From assembly GCA_017538365.1 (NCBI GenBank), contig JAFYIZ010000014.1:1-41470 (forward strand): a stretch of DNA of 41,470 nt, in the 5' to 3' direction. Shown piece after piece: positions 23,406 through 31,763 of this stretch. Origin of the DNA: a bacterium. GTDB lineage: Bacteria > UBP6 > UBA1177. The translations under genes were made by a program, and so were the position numbers. Every line of letters starts with the position of its first letter. The first letter of the stretch is position 1. The notes beneath the pieces are model-generated. The model searched no databases. It worked only from the letters and a program-made list of their open reading frames with translations, and was not told where the DNA came from.

Positions 23406-23843
23406 TTATGAAAGAGCTTTTTTAACGAGTCCGCTGGCGGTTTTGCCGTCAAACTGACCGTCGTATTTTTTCTTGAGTTCAGCCATGACTGTCCCCATCT
23501 GACGCGGCGACTTGTCGGGAAGAGTTGCAACAATTTCTTCAATAATTTTTGCAAGTTCAGCTTCGTCAAGCTGTTTTGGAAGAAGTGATTCAAGAATTTC
23601 TTTTTCGCGAAGGACCTGGGTTTTGTCCTTGCCGACTTCTTCCATCAGAGTGAGAGTTTCGTTCACGTTTTTGAGGAATTTTTTGATCATCGCGACCGTT
23701 TCGGCGTCCGTCGTTTCGCGGTTTCCGTCGTTTTTGCCGACCATAACGGCTTCCGCAACCAGAGTCGAAAGGAGATTTCCCTTGACAGTATCTTTCTCAA
23801 GTTTCGCCTTCATCATCATTTTTCTAAGTTCAGCAAGCAACAT
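23406..23843 (-). CDS. GatB/YqeY domain protein
   Basis: A 145-residue soluble protein of typical YqeY length. It opens MLLAELRKMMMKAKLEKDTVKGNLLSTLVAE, then 'DAETVAMIKKFLKNVNETLTLMEE', 'EILESLLPKQLDEAELAKII' and the C-terminal 'DKSPRQMGTVMAELKKKYDGQFDGKTASGLVKKAL' in pieces. The two helical halves match the tRNA-binding tail domain of GatB, and stand-alone YqeY proteins are thought to aid tRNA-dependent amidation, although this is not firmly shown. ATG at 23843 has GAGG with six-base spacing; the frame runs 22 codons further upstream but that part lies within the promoter. It is divergent from rpsU, a common neighbour of yqeY in bacterial genomes. Confidence 0.92.
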   Translation of the reverse strand: MLLAELRKMMMKAKLEKDTVKGNLLSTLVAEAVMVGKNDGNRETTDAETVAMIKKFLKNVNETLTLMEEVGKDKTQVLREKEILESLLPKQLDEAELAKIIEEIVATLPDKSPRQMGTVMAELKKKYDGQFDGKTASGLVKKALS

Positions 23844-23881
23844 TTTACACCTCGCATTTAAAACCAATAAAAAAACGAAAA

Positions 23882-23909
23882 AGTATAGTTGGAAGTTTTT
23901 TGATGTCAA
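23882..23909 (-). promoter_or_regulatory. Promoter of yqeY
   Basis: TTGACA (23909-23904), a 16-base spacer and TATACT (23887-23882) lie 38 bases before the start. The sequence GTTGACATCAAAAAA is shared exactly with the promoter at 18775-18802. Confidence 0.7.
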
Positions 23910-23966
23910 CGTGAAGTCGAGAGCCGATATCGTGATCTCGATATATCGATATAACGATATTTAGTC

Positions 23967-23994
23967 TTGACAATTTTCCTTTTTTCTGTAGTAT
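23967..23994 (+). promoter_or_regulatory. Promoter of rpsU
   Basis: TTGACA (23967-23972), a 16-base spacer and TAGTAT (23989-23994) precede the rpsU start by 54 bases. Directly upstream is an AT-rich block of overlapping short palindromes (23924-23960), including CGATATATCG (23939-23948), which could be an upstream element or operator. Confidence 0.65.
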
Positions 23995-24048
23995 CACCGC
24001 GCTTCATGTTGTTTTAACAAATCAGAAGTATGAAAGGTGGTGAAAACC

Positions 24049-24264
24049 ATGCGTAGACAGAAAATCATCGCTCCTTTGGAAGTGTACGTATCCGACGATC
24101 TCGAGAAGGCGATAAAGATCCTCAAGAAAAAAATGGCTCTCGAAGGTCTTTACAAAGAAATCAAAAAACGCCGTCACTACGAGCCGCCGTCAGTCCGTAA
24201 CCGTCTGAAAAAGGAAGAAGCGGAGAGAAGACGCAGAAAAAACATGAAGAAAAAAAGAGGTTAG
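24049..24264 (+). CDS. rpsU: Small ribosomal subunit protein bS21
   Basis: A 71-residue, strongly basic protein. 'APLEVYVSDDLEKAIKILKKKMALEGLYKEIKKRRHYEPPSVRNRLKKEEAERRRRK', read in pieces, is the bS21 pattern: an N-terminal strand, the 'EKAI..LKKK' helix, the 'KRRHYEPPSVRNRLK' motif and a Lys/Arg tail. bS21 binds the 30S platform near the anti-Shine-Dalgarno and helps initiation. ATG at 24049 is preceded by AAGGTGG with eight-base spacing; a GTG four codons earlier is open but overlaps that site. The gene has its own promoter and a classic terminator, so it is a single-gene unit. Confidence 0.93.
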   Translation: MRRQKIIAPLEVYVSDDLEKAIKILKKKMALEGLYKEIKKRRHYEPPSVRNRLKKEEAERRRRKNMKKKRG

Positions 24265-24285
24265 TCTCCTTTTTTTTGGTTGAAG

Positions 24286-24310
24286 CCGCCCGAAAGGGCG
24301 GTTTTTTTTA
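24286..24310 (+). terminator. Rho-independent terminator of rpsU
   Basis: CCGCCC-GAAA-GGGCGG (24286-24301) is a six-base all-GC stem with a GNRA tetraloop, followed by eight T. It ends 46 bases after the rpsU stop. On the opposite strand the stem is not followed by T, so it acts for rpsU only. Confidence 0.93.
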
Positions 24311-24357
24311 TTCTGAAAATTCCGGAAAAATCGGAAATCTGCAAAAAGAAATTTGAA

Positions 24358-25305
24358 TTATTTTTCTTCCGAGAGTGGAAGGAAGCCGCGTCCGTAGATC
24401 TGGTTCGTGTCGAAAACCGAAAGAAAAGCGTCTTTGTCGGTGTCCTGTACAAAATCCTGAAGTGCCGAAAGTTCGCGTCTGCTGAGTGCGGTGTAGATGA
24501 CTTTTTTGTCATCGTGGCCGTACATTCCCTGTGCGAAGAAGAATGTTCCGCCTCTTCTCAGTTTGTGCAGGATGAATTCGCTGATTTCGTCGGGTTTTGA
24601 TGAAACGACGAAGACTGCCTTTCTGTTGCTGCCGCCGAGCATTACCGCGTCAAGCACTTTGCCGGTGAGGTAGATCGTGATGATGGCGTATATTGCGAGC
24701 GAAAAGTCTTTGAAAGCGATGATACCGACCGAAACGATTGCCGAATCGATGAGAATCAGGAGCTGGCCGACAGAAATTTTGGTGTATTTGTTGATTATGT
24801 GCGCGATGATATCGCTGCCGCCGGTTGTCGCTTTCGCCCTGAAAATAAGCGCGAGTCCGACTCCGATGAGAACGCCGGCAACGAGGCTGGCAAGTATCGG
24901 GTCCTGAACGGGGGAAGCAAGGTATTCCTGACCTTCAGCTAAATCTTTCGGGCGGAACCATTTGAAATTTTCTATCATTTCCGACTGCATATCGATGAAA
25001 AACGAAGTGGCGATCGTGCCGACGAAAGTTTTGACGCCGAAACGCGGGCCCAGAATGTAGATGCCGAGTGCGAAAAGCGGGATGTTGAACATGAGACCGA
25101 CCGTTCCTGTATGAAATCCTAAAACGTGGTGAATGACGATCGCGATGCCGTAAACGCCGCCGGGAACGATTTTGTGCGGGTCTGCGAAAAACGAGTATCC
25201 GGAAGCCATTATCATCGAGCCGATAATTATAAGAAAGTAGGATTTGAACCATCTTGCCGAGTAAAGTTTATCGGTAAAGAAGCGTTCTTTTGACAAAAGA
25301 GACAT
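24358..25305 (-). CDS. YitT-family membrane protein with C-terminal DUF2179 domain
   Basis: A 315-residue polytopic inner membrane protein. Five to six hydrophobic helices occupy residues about 20-225, with the family-typical 'GSMIMASGYSFFADPHKIVPGG' in pieces, 'GVLIGVGLALIFRAKATTGGSDIIA' and 'ISVGQLLILIDSAIVS'. The cytosolic C-terminal DUF2179 domain follows ('SSKPDEISEFILHKLRRGGTFF', 'VIYTALSRRELSAL', ending 'QIYGRGFLPL'). YitT proteins are widespread and of unproven function; a transport role is usually assumed. The start at 25305 has GGAG six bases upstream; ATG codons at 25317 and 25338 lack such a site. It is separated from the acyltransferase gene by 86 bases with its own promoter. Confidence 0.88.
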   Translation of the reverse strand: MSLLSKERFFTDKLYSARWFKSYFLIIIGSMIMASGYSFFADPHKIVPGGVYGIAIVIHHVLGFHTGTVGLMFNIPLFALGIYILGPRFGVKTFVGTIATSFFIDMQSEMIENFKWFRPKDLAEGQEYLASPVQDPILASLVAGVLIGVGLALIFRAKATTGGSDIIAHIINKYTKISVGQLLILIDSAIVSVGIIAFKDFSLAIYAIITIYLTGKVLDAVMLGGSNRKAVFVVSSKPDEISEFILHKLRRGGTFFFAQGMYGHDDKKVIYTALSRRELSALQDFVQDTDKDAFLSVFDTNQIYGRGFLPLSEEK

Positions 25306-25347
25306 TGTTTTCTCCATTAAAAAAACACCAAAAAACAAAAGCGGCGC

Positions 25348-25375
25348 AATATACGGAAATTTTGTAAAAAAGCAA
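25348..25375 (-). promoter_or_regulatory. Promoter of the YitT-family gene
   Basis: TTGCTT (25375-25370), a 16-base spacer and TATATT (25353-25348) lie 42 bases upstream of the start at 25305, in the gap after the acyltransferase stop. Confidence 0.5.
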
Positions 25376-25391
25376 GATTTTTTTAATTTTT

Positions 25392-26084
25392 TCAGTGCTT
25401 TTCAGATTCGACATAGTCCGAAATCAGGGCGTTGAGCCTTTCGGCAAGCTCCTGCCTGGTTTCATTTTCACCGATCTGGGTCGGAGGGAAGATTTTGATT
25501 CGGACTTCACCAGGATGGACGTCGAGTTCTCCGGTTTTGAGTATTTTATCGGCTCCGATCAGTGCAACAGGGAGAATTCTGCACCCTTTTTCGGAGAGAA
25601 TAAGCGCTCCCGATTTGAATTTGCCGACATGGCCGTCGCGGCTTCTAGTTCCTTCGGGAAAAACGAGATATGAGCAGTATTTCATCTTCTTTTCGGCGAT
25701 TTCGAGGCTTTTTACCGCGCGTCTCCTGTTTTTGCGGTCGATGGCAACGAAATCGTAAAGCCACATCGCCTGTCCTAATACTGGAATAGCGAAAATCTCT
25801 TTTTTGGCGAGGACTCTGACGTTTATGGGAAGGTTTGCTCCGATTATCGGTATATCGGAGATGCTCTGGTGATTTGCGGCGACGAGGTAGGTTTCGTCGG
25901 GCGTGATGTTTTCAAGCCCTTCGGTTTTGCAGCGGACTCCGCATATTTTCAGCATGACGGCAGAGCAGTGTCTGAAAACTATGCCGCCCAGCTTTCTTCT
26001 CGTGAGCAGATGAATAGGGAACATCAGAAATGAAAGAATGACGTAAAACGCCAGAATCGGAAGTGCGATAAAGAAACGGAACAT
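25392..26084 (-). CDS. plsC: 1-acyl-sn-glycerol-3-phosphate acyltransferase (PlsC type)
   Basis: A 230-residue membrane-bound acyltransferase that would convert lysophosphatidic acid to phosphatidic acid. The N-terminus (MFRFFIALPILAFYVILSFL) is a membrane anchor. The catalytic HX4D motif is 'NHQSISD' (His72, Asp77), and the glycerol-phosphate-binding motif is 'FPEGTRS' (Glu144), preceded by 'DFVAIDRKNRRRAVKSLE'. The block 'GCRILPVALIGADKIL' completes the family pattern. Length is normal for PlsC. ATG at 26084 is preceded by GAGG and five bases; the open frame 22 codons further upstream has no such site. Other glycerolipid or ornithine-lipid acyltransferases share these motifs, so the substrate is likely but not certain. 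Confidence 0.88.
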   Translation of the reverse strand: MFRFFIALPILAFYVILSFLMFPIHLLTRRKLGGIVFRHCSAVMLKICGVRCKTEGLENITPDETYLVAANHQSISDIPIIGANLPINVRVLAKKEIFAIPVLGQAMWLYDFVAIDRKNRRRAVKSLEIAEKKMKYCSYLVFPEGTRSRDGHVGKFKSGALILSEKGCRILPVALIGADKILKTGELDVHPGEVRIKIFPPTQIGENETRQELAERLNALISDYVESEKH

Positions 26085-26261
26085 TGTACCTCGTCCAAAA
26101 AACGGGTTATTGTAACGGAATTTTTGAAATATGAAAGAGGAAAAAGGCAAAAAAATCCCTTTATTTTGCCGGATAGCACTATTTTGACTTGATTTTTATT
26201 AAATAATGTTTAAGAGTACTCAGATTTTTGTTTTTTTTTACTTTTGTTTATGGAGGTTTTA

Positions 26262-28001
26262 ATGCGTAAATTCTTCTTCGCGTTTGCGATTGTTGCAGTG
26301 TTTTTTGCGTTGTCGGCACAGGACAACAGCAATGATCTGTATCAGCAGTATTTGAACCAGTATAATAATAACCAGCCGGCTCAGGCTGAACCGGCAAAAC
26401 CGGCGGAACCGGCTCCGGCACAGCCCGCTGCTGAACCTGAAAAGAAGGAAGAGCCTGCACCTGCTGCAGCTCCGGAAAATAAGGAAGAAGCGGCTCAGCC
26501 CGAGGAGAAGAAGGAAGAGGCTGCACAGCCTGCAGAAGAAAATAAGGAAGAAGCGGCACAACCCGAAGAGAAAAAGGAAGAGGCTGCTCCTGCTGCGGAA
26601 GGTGATGACAAAATCGCTCCTTTCGAGACGAAACCTTTCTTTTCGGCAAACGCTTTCATGGCTCTTTCAAACTCGATTTACACTTTCGGCGGTGACGTTA
26701 TGCCGCACAGCAGCTACAGATTCAGCATTGACAACGCTGTTGTCGATCTTAAAGGCGGCAATCACATGTTCAACGGAAGAATCCTTTTCGATCTTGCAAA
26801 AGGCTTGAAAACGACGAAAGAAGTTGAATTCAATTACGACCACGACAGCACCCTTCCGACGGACGGCACGAATCCGCTCGAATTCGTAGAAACAAGCGAT
26901 TCTCCGAACGCTCTCGATATTCTCAAGGATGTTTCCGTAAACATGGTTCATCCTTCATACAGAAACGCAGCCGGCTCGTTCGGTCTCAATGTTGAACTTC
27001 AGGCAGGTCTTTTCGGTATGCCTTTCGGAATCGAAGGCGGATATGACCACGAAATCACGTTCGCTAATTCGGCGATCAAAAGTGATTTCCTGGGCGGCGC
27101 TTTCAGAGATGTCGGTGTTTCTCTCGGTTTTGATTTCCTGATCGGCAGCAAGATGGATCTTGACCTCACCCTTTTTGTTTTCAACGGCAAAAACGAAACA
27201 ATGCTTGACGGCGAAGACAGATTCAAAGATCCGGCATTCGGAGTCGACCTCAGATACAACTACAACAGCAGATTCTATGCAACGGCTGCATTCTCCCTGG
27301 TTGTCGGCAGCGCATACATGGGCTATGACGAAGAGACCGAAGGCGGAATTTTCCAGACGACGAACGGAACCTATCTTGATGAAAAGAACAAAATCGACGA
27401 AAACCTCATTCTTAAAGACGATACCGGCAGAAACGATTACGCTGTAAACAAAAAGAACATAATATTTGCAGTCGGTGCCGATCTCGGATATCAGATCAAC
27501 GACGATGTCAATGTCGGTTTCACAGGTGAATTCGTTTATTCGAACAGATCTATCTTCAACCCGTATGCAAACATTTATATCGGCGGAGACTACTACGAAA
27601 ACGCACGTTTCATCCGTGACGGAAACGACGGAATGATCTGGGGCAAGAGCTCATACAATCCCTGGGGATTCTTTGCAATGCCTTACGCTCATGTTTACTG
27701 GTTTGACATGATGGCAAGATTCTCCTACTTCAAACAGCCTTACCTCTACACCTTCATTCAGGACAGCGAAAACACGAATATGGGATTCGACTTCACTCTT
27801 ATCTACAATTTCTGCGACTATGCGGGCGTCGAATTCGACTACAACTTCATCAGAGAAACGAGACATCTGTATGATGAAGCTTACAGCAAGGATGAATACT
27901 ACACCAACACCTACAATACTCACATTTTCACCATTGCACTTACCGGCTGGTTCGATTTCCTCTGGGAAGGAAAAGAAGAAGCTGCAGCTGACGGCGAATA
28001 A
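26262..28001 (+). CDS. Porin-like outer-membrane beta-barrel protein with Ala/Pro/Glu-rich N-terminal linker
   Basis: A 579-residue exported protein: signal MRKFFFAFAIVAVFFALSA, a short Gln/Asn-rich piece, then an Ala/Pro/Glu/Lys low-complexity linker (about 35-115) built from 'KEEAAQPEE'-like units. The remaining 460 residues alternate in the manner of a barrel, with many aromatic-ended strands ('FFSANAFMALSNSIYTFGG', 'VNVGFTGEFVYSNR', 'YAHVYWFDMMARFSYF'), and end with an aromatic 'GWFDFLW' segment near the C-terminus. The family looks like phosphate-selective (OprP/O-like) or general porins, but no diagnostic motif is present. GGAGG six bases upstream sets the start. The linker may cross the peptidoglycan layer. 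Confidence 0.7.
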   Translation: MRKFFFAFAIVAVFFALSAQDNSNDLYQQYLNQYNNNQPAQAEPAKPAEPAPAQPAAEPEKKEEPAPAAAPENKEEAAQPEEKKEEAAQPAEENKEEAAQPEEKKEEAAPAAEGDDKIAPFETKPFFSANAFMALSNSIYTFGGDVMPHSSYRFSIDNAVVDLKGGNHMFNGRILFDLAKGLKTTKEVEFNYDHDSTLPTDGTNPLEFVETSDSPNALDILKDVSVNMVHPSYRNAAGSFGLNVELQAGLFGMPFGIEGGYDHEITFANSAIKSDFLGGAFRDVGVSLGFDFLIGSKMDLDLTLFVFNGKNETMLDGEDRFKDPAFGVDLRYNYNSRFYATAAFSLVVGSAYMGYDEETEGGIFQTTNGTYLDEKNKIDENLILKDDTGRNDYAVNKKNIIFAVGADLGYQINDDVNVGFTGEFVYSNRSIFNPYANIYIGGDYYENARFIRDGNDGMIWGKSSYNPWGFFAMPYAHVYWFDMMARFSYFKQPYLYTFIQDSENTNMGFDFTLIYNFCDYAGVEFDYNFIRETRHLYDEAYSKDEYYTNTYNTHIFTIALTGWFDFLWEGKEEAAADGE

Positions 28002-28024
28002 TTCTGACTTTTAATCCGGTCAAT

Positions 28025-29164
28025 ATGACTTTCATTCAGATGCTCACTTTTGCAGCAGTCGTTCTGATTGTTGCGATATTTATGACCCGGTATTTTATTT
28101 TTTCTCTGATTTGCGCTTTTCCGGGGCTGAAACAATTTAAAAAACTGTTGAATTTATTGTATTTTTTCAATCTTGCAGGATTCGCTCTCTTTCAGGAAAA
28201 GACTTTTCTCAACACGAAAGCGTCTGAAATTTTCGCCCTTGCAGTCTATTTTTACTTTACTTTCATGTTTGTATTTGTCGCTTACGGTGTTTTTGCCGAG
28301 ATTTTGATATTCTCCCGCCGTTTTTTCGGTAATTTTTATGAAAAAAAGCTCTCATCAGGCAGACGGAAAGCCGTTTTTACACTCCTTTTTCTCATCGCTT
28401 TCGAAACTGTTGCGGCAGGAAACTTCATGGCCGGCAACATTGTTGTCAAAAATATCGAAGTGAAAAACCCGAAAATCGCGCAGTATACCCGTGTCGTCCA
28501 GATTTCCGATATTCATTTCAGCCGTGTCATAGACGGGCGTTTTGCCGAAAAAATCGTTCCGATGATAAACGCTCTCAAGCCGGATATTCTCTTTTTTACG
28601 GGCGATTATATGGACAAAGGAATCTCTGATCCGCTGAAAATCGCCGAAATCATGAATAAAATAGAGGCTCCGCTCGGAAAATACGCAATAAGCGGCAACC
28701 ACGAATTTTACACGAGCTACTTTGACTGCATCGAATTTATCGAGAAAAACGGTTTCGAGTTCATGGACGGAAGAGTCGTCGAAGTCGGGCGCAATATCGT
28801 GGTCGGCGGCGTCATGGACAGAAGCGCTGAGCAGGCAGACGTTTTTTACCACGAGGACGAAAAAGTGCTTAAACAGTTCAAAAACGAAAATTTCAATATT
28901 TATCTGAAGCACAGACCTGAACTTGAGGACGGCGATTCGTCGCATTTCGACCTTATGCTTTCAGGGCATACGCACGGCGGACAGATTTTTCCGTTTTCGA
29001 TTCTTGTGAAAATTTTCAACATGTATCTGGCAGGGCTTTACGAACTTGAAAACGGTGCAAAACTTTACGTCAGCCGCGGAACCGGCTCGTGGGGGCCTCC
29101 GGTGAGATTCGGCGCAACGCCTGAAATCACGCTGATAGAACTTAAACCTGAGGCGGGAAAATGA
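28025..29164 (+). CDS. Membrane-anchored metallophosphoesterase (YkuE-like)
   Basis: A 379-residue protein with three to four N-terminal transmembrane helices (about residues 1-130) and a calcineurin-like phosphoesterase domain. The metal-binding motifs are complete: 'SDIHFS' (Asp162, His164), 'FTGDYMD', 'ISGNHEF', 'LKHRP' and 'SGHTHGGQ' (His315, His317). The order and the GHTHGGQ ending fit the YkuE group, some members of which act on lipid pyrophosphates (UDP-diacylglucosamine-like) at the membrane. The start at 28025 has only a weak upstream site; an ATG five codons later is an alternative. Its last four bases overlap the acyl-CoA dehydrogenase start (ATGA), so the two are coupled. Confidence 0.87.
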   Translation: MTFIQMLTFAAVVLIVAIFMTRYFIFSLICAFPGLKQFKKLLNLLYFFNLAGFALFQEKTFLNTKASEIFALAVYFYFTFMFVFVAYGVFAEILIFSRRFFGNFYEKKLSSGRRKAVFTLLFLIAFETVAAGNFMAGNIVVKNIEVKNPKIAQYTRVVQISDIHFSRVIDGRFAEKIVPMINALKPDILFFTGDYMDKGISDPLKIAEIMNKIEAPLGKYAISGNHEFYTSYFDCIEFIEKNGFEFMDGRVVEVGRNIVVGGVMDRSAEQADVFYHEDEKVLKQFKNENFNIYLKHRPELEDGDSSHFDLMLSGHTHGGQIFPFSILVKIFNMYLAGLYELENGAKLYVSRGTGSWGPPVRFGATPEITLIELKPEAGK

Positions 29165-30705
29165 ATTTTTTCAGCGATAAAATCAAAGATTCTCTTGCAC
29201 TTTTTTCGTCTGATTCCGGAAAATATTCGGATTTTCTTGATGAAATAGGAAAAATCTGCGGCGGAAAAATCGCAGCTAATGCGGCAAAAGTCGATAAAAT
29301 CGGAGTAAAACTCGAAAAAAATTCGGTCATTCTGCCGGCTGAGACGCTTGAAAATATCGGAAATCTCAAAAATTGCGGATATCTCGGAGCGGTGCTGCCT
29401 GAAATTCGGGGAGGAAAATCCCTTCCGAAACTTTTTGACGTTGCGGCAATCGAGATGATCTCGCGTGCCGACGCCTCGCTGATGACGCTGGTTTCATTGC
29501 AGGAAATAGGCCGGATTATAGATTTATACGGTACTGAAGAGCAGAAAAACCGCATTCTTCCCGGGATAGCAGGCGGAAAACTGAGCTGTGCGATGGCTCT
29601 GTCTGAAACTTGTGCAGGAAGCGACCTTCAGGCGGTTGAGACGGTTGCTCGGGAAGAAAACGGCGTCTGGTATCTTTCGGGAACTAAACATTTCGTGACG
29701 AACGCTGATGCTGACATCATGCTTGTTCTTGCCGGAAGCGAAGAGGGGATTTCGGGCGGGAGAAGCCTTTCGCTTTTCATCCGTGAAAAAGGTGCCGACG
29801 ACAACTGCAGAATTCTGAAGACGGCTGAAAAACACGGGATCTGCGGTTCTCCGACATGCGATATCCGCTTTGAAAAGGCAAAGTGCGAACTTCTTGGAAG
29901 AAGAAGATTCGGACTTGTGAAATATACGATGGAACTTCTGCTTTCTGCGAGACTTTCCGTTGCGGCGCAGGCTTTAGGAATCGCTGAAGCGGCTTTGCAA
30001 GAGGCTGAAAAATATGCGGAACACAGGGTTCAGTTCGGAAAAAAGATCGCAGAACTTCCGCAAATTGCGCGAATGCTTGAAGAGATGAACGAAAATCTCC
30101 GCTCGGCGCGTCTGCTTCTTTACTTCACGGCGGCGAAATACGATGAAATGCAGAAATTCCTTGTTTCACCGCAAACCCCGGAAACGGCTGAAAAAGCCCG
30201 CGAAATCCGTTCCCTTGTCGAATTTCTGGTGCCTCTCGTAAAATTTTTTGCTGCAGTTACGGCTGAAAAAGTCGCCCGTGACGCTCTTCAGATTCACGGC
30301 GGAACCGGTTATGTCCGCGGAGTTGCAGTCGAAAGATTTGTAAGGGATTCGCGCGTAACATCTATATATGAGGGAACAAACCAGATTCAGATTTCAGCCG
30401 TAGTCCGGAAAACGGCTGACGGTACGCTTGAAAAATTTGCGGAACAGATTTTGTCGGGAAAAGAAAATTCTGAAACTGACCGGAAAATCGCTTCCCGGGT
30501 AAAACGGCTGACTTTGCTTGCCTCAAATCTCTCCGAAAACGGAAAAATTGAATTCTGCGAAAAAGAACTTGCTTTTTCGTCTGCTTTTCTTTCGGTTGCA
30601 ATTCTTGCTTCGGCATACGAATCCGAAAAATTTTCAAGCGGAAATTTTTTCTCCCGCCTGTTGGCGAAAGTCGATTTTTTTATCTCCGTCATCGAAGCTA
30701 TGTAG
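29161..30705 (+). CDS. Acyl-CoA dehydrogenase family protein
   Basis: A 514-residue FAD-dependent dehydrogenase with an extended N-terminus and C-terminus compared with the usual 380. Family blocks appear in order: 'CAMALSETCAGSDLQAVET', the substrate/FAD region; 'WYLSGTKHFVTNADAD'; 'AQALGIAEAALQEAEKYAEHRVQFGKKI', read in pieces, with the RxQFG FAD-binding motif; 'QIHGGTGYVRGVAVERFVRDSRVTSIYEGTNQIQ' in pieces. Glu404 in 'YEGTNQIQ' is at the position of the catalytic base of short/medium-chain enzymes. The C-terminal 100 residues form an extra helical region. The gene starts within the metallophosphoesterase stop, with GAGGCGGG as ribosome-binding site. Substrate unknown; no electron-transfer flavoprotein genes are nearby. 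Confidence 0.9.
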   Translation: MNFFSDKIKDSLALFSSDSGKYSDFLDEIGKICGGKIAANAAKVDKIGVKLEKNSVILPAETLENIGNLKNCGYLGAVLPEIRGGKSLPKLFDVAAIEMISRADASLMTLVSLQEIGRIIDLYGTEEQKNRILPGIAGGKLSCAMALSETCAGSDLQAVETVAREENGVWYLSGTKHFVTNADADIMLVLAGSEEGISGGRSLSLFIREKGADDNCRILKTAEKHGICGSPTCDIRFEKAKCELLGRRRFGLVKYTMELLLSARLSVAAQALGIAEAALQEAEKYAEHRVQFGKKIAELPQIARMLEEMNENLRSARLLLYFTAAKYDEMQKFLVSPQTPETAEKAREIRSLVEFLVPLVKFFAAVTAEKVARDALQIHGGTGYVRGVAVERFVRDSRVTSIYEGTNQIQISAVVRKTADGTLEKFAEQILSGKENSETDRKIASRVKRLTLLASNLSENGKIEFCEKELAFSSAFLSVAILASAYESEKFSSGNFFSRLLAKVDFFISVIEAM

Positions 30706-30814
30706 CCCTCTTTGAATCAAAAAAAGCGGTATAAAAATTCGCCTCAAGAATAAAGTGCCGAAAAAGCTCAATATTATCAATGATATAAAAAGTTGTCTGG
30801 AGACTTAAAAATTC

Positions 30815-30842
30815 TTGACATTATTTTCAAATCCGCTAATTT
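30815..30842 (+). promoter_or_regulatory. Candidate promoter of the Glt/Nfs-like operon
   Basis: A perfect TTGACA (30815-30820), a 16-base spacer and a weak TAATTT (30837-30842) end 48 bases before the first gene of the operon. It lies in the 185-base gap after the acyl-CoA dehydrogenase. A small palindrome TATCA-A-TGATA precedes it near 30775-30785. Confidence 0.45.
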
Positions 30843-30890
30843 GCTTTCCGACTTTTTGGTGGTTTAACAATTCTATTTAGGTAAGGAGTC

Positions 30891-31751
30891 ATGAAACACA
30901 GTAAATTAGTCGCTTTAACACTTGCTTTTTTCGCATTTGTTTCTTTCCAGGTTTTTGCAGATGATCTTTTCGATTTGGACGGCGGAGCTGCCGGTCCTGA
31001 AGAATCTGCTGCCGAAGCTGCTCCGGCTGAAGACGGTGAGGCACCTGCTGCCGAAGCTGCTCCATCGGATGCACCGAAGACCGCTCAGCTTGATGTAAAC
31101 GCATCTGCTGCCGATTCTGAGTCGGAACAGGAACTCAGAGATCTTAATGTTGAAAAGAAGAAACAGATTAAAGTCGTTCAGAAGAAAGATTTCATGAAGG
31201 ACAAACGCTTTGAGCTCGGAATCGACATCGGTTTCGCATGCGGCGACTGGGAAGATCTTCTTGCAGTCGGTATCAGAGCGGCTTATCACTTCAACGAATA
31301 CATCGCTTTGCAGGCACGTTTCCTCTACGGCGCAGTTTCGTGGGAAAATGAAACTCTCAAACAGGCTAAGGAAGCAGATGCTTATGTTGCGAAAAGCAAC
31401 CTTATGCTCATGGGCGGTGCAAGTGCCGTTTTCACTCCTTTCTACGGCAAACTCAGCGTTTTCGGCGACATAATTCCGAAGTATGACCTCAACGCTTCAG
31501 TCGGTGTTTACTACTACAGAACAGTTGCTGAAGGCGAAGGCGTAAAGACAATGAAGAACAACAACGTAGCGTTCCAGGTTGGTTTCGCTCCGAGAATTTT
31601 CCTGGGCAAAAACGCAAGTCTCAGCTTGAATTTCGACTGGTTCATCATGAAGGATAAACGCCCGAAACAGGAAGGCGGAAGCTCGGCTTATCTCAAGTCA
31701 GACTTTTTGTTCACGATCAATGCAAGCATGTTCCTTCCCTTTGCTAAGTAG
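30891..31751 (+). CDS. Outer-membrane beta-barrel protein, GltA/GltB or NfsA/NfsB-like
   Basis: A 286-residue exported protein. Signal MKHSKLVALTLAFFAFVSFQVFA, then an Ala/Glu/Pro-rich linker (about 25-80), then a barrel of eight or more strands. The phrase 'VVQKKDFMKDKRFELGIDIG', followed by 'AAYHFNEYIALQARFLYG', is typical of the myxobacterial-type outer membrane beta-barrel family found in the Glt gliding and Nfs spore-coat complexes. The last residues 'INASMFLPFAK' resemble a terminal strand. It is the first gene of a tight operon; AAGGAG lies four to five bases before ATG. Glt and Nfs each have two barrels in this position; only one is seen here. Identity with A or B cannot be decided. 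Confidence 0.7.
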   Translation: MKHSKLVALTLAFFAFVSFQVFADDLFDLDGGAAGPEESAAEAAPAEDGEAPAAEAAPSDAPKTAQLDVNASAADSESEQELRDLNVEKKKQIKVVQKKDFMKDKRFELGIDIGFACGDWEDLLAVGIRAAYHFNEYIALQARFLYGAVSWENETLKQAKEADAYVAKSNLMLMGGASAVFTPFYGKLSVFGDIIPKYDLNASVGVYYYRTVAEGEGVKTMKNNNVAFQVGFAPRIFLGKNASLSLNFDWFIMKDKRPKQEGGSSAYLKSDFLFTINASMFLPFAK

Positions 31752-31763
31752 TGGGGTGGCACT

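Noticed and set aside
26184-26209. Promoter for the porin-like gene (TTGACT ... TAATGT)
   Set aside because: The spacer is only 14 bases, too short for a normal sigma70 promoter; the true promoter is not clear.
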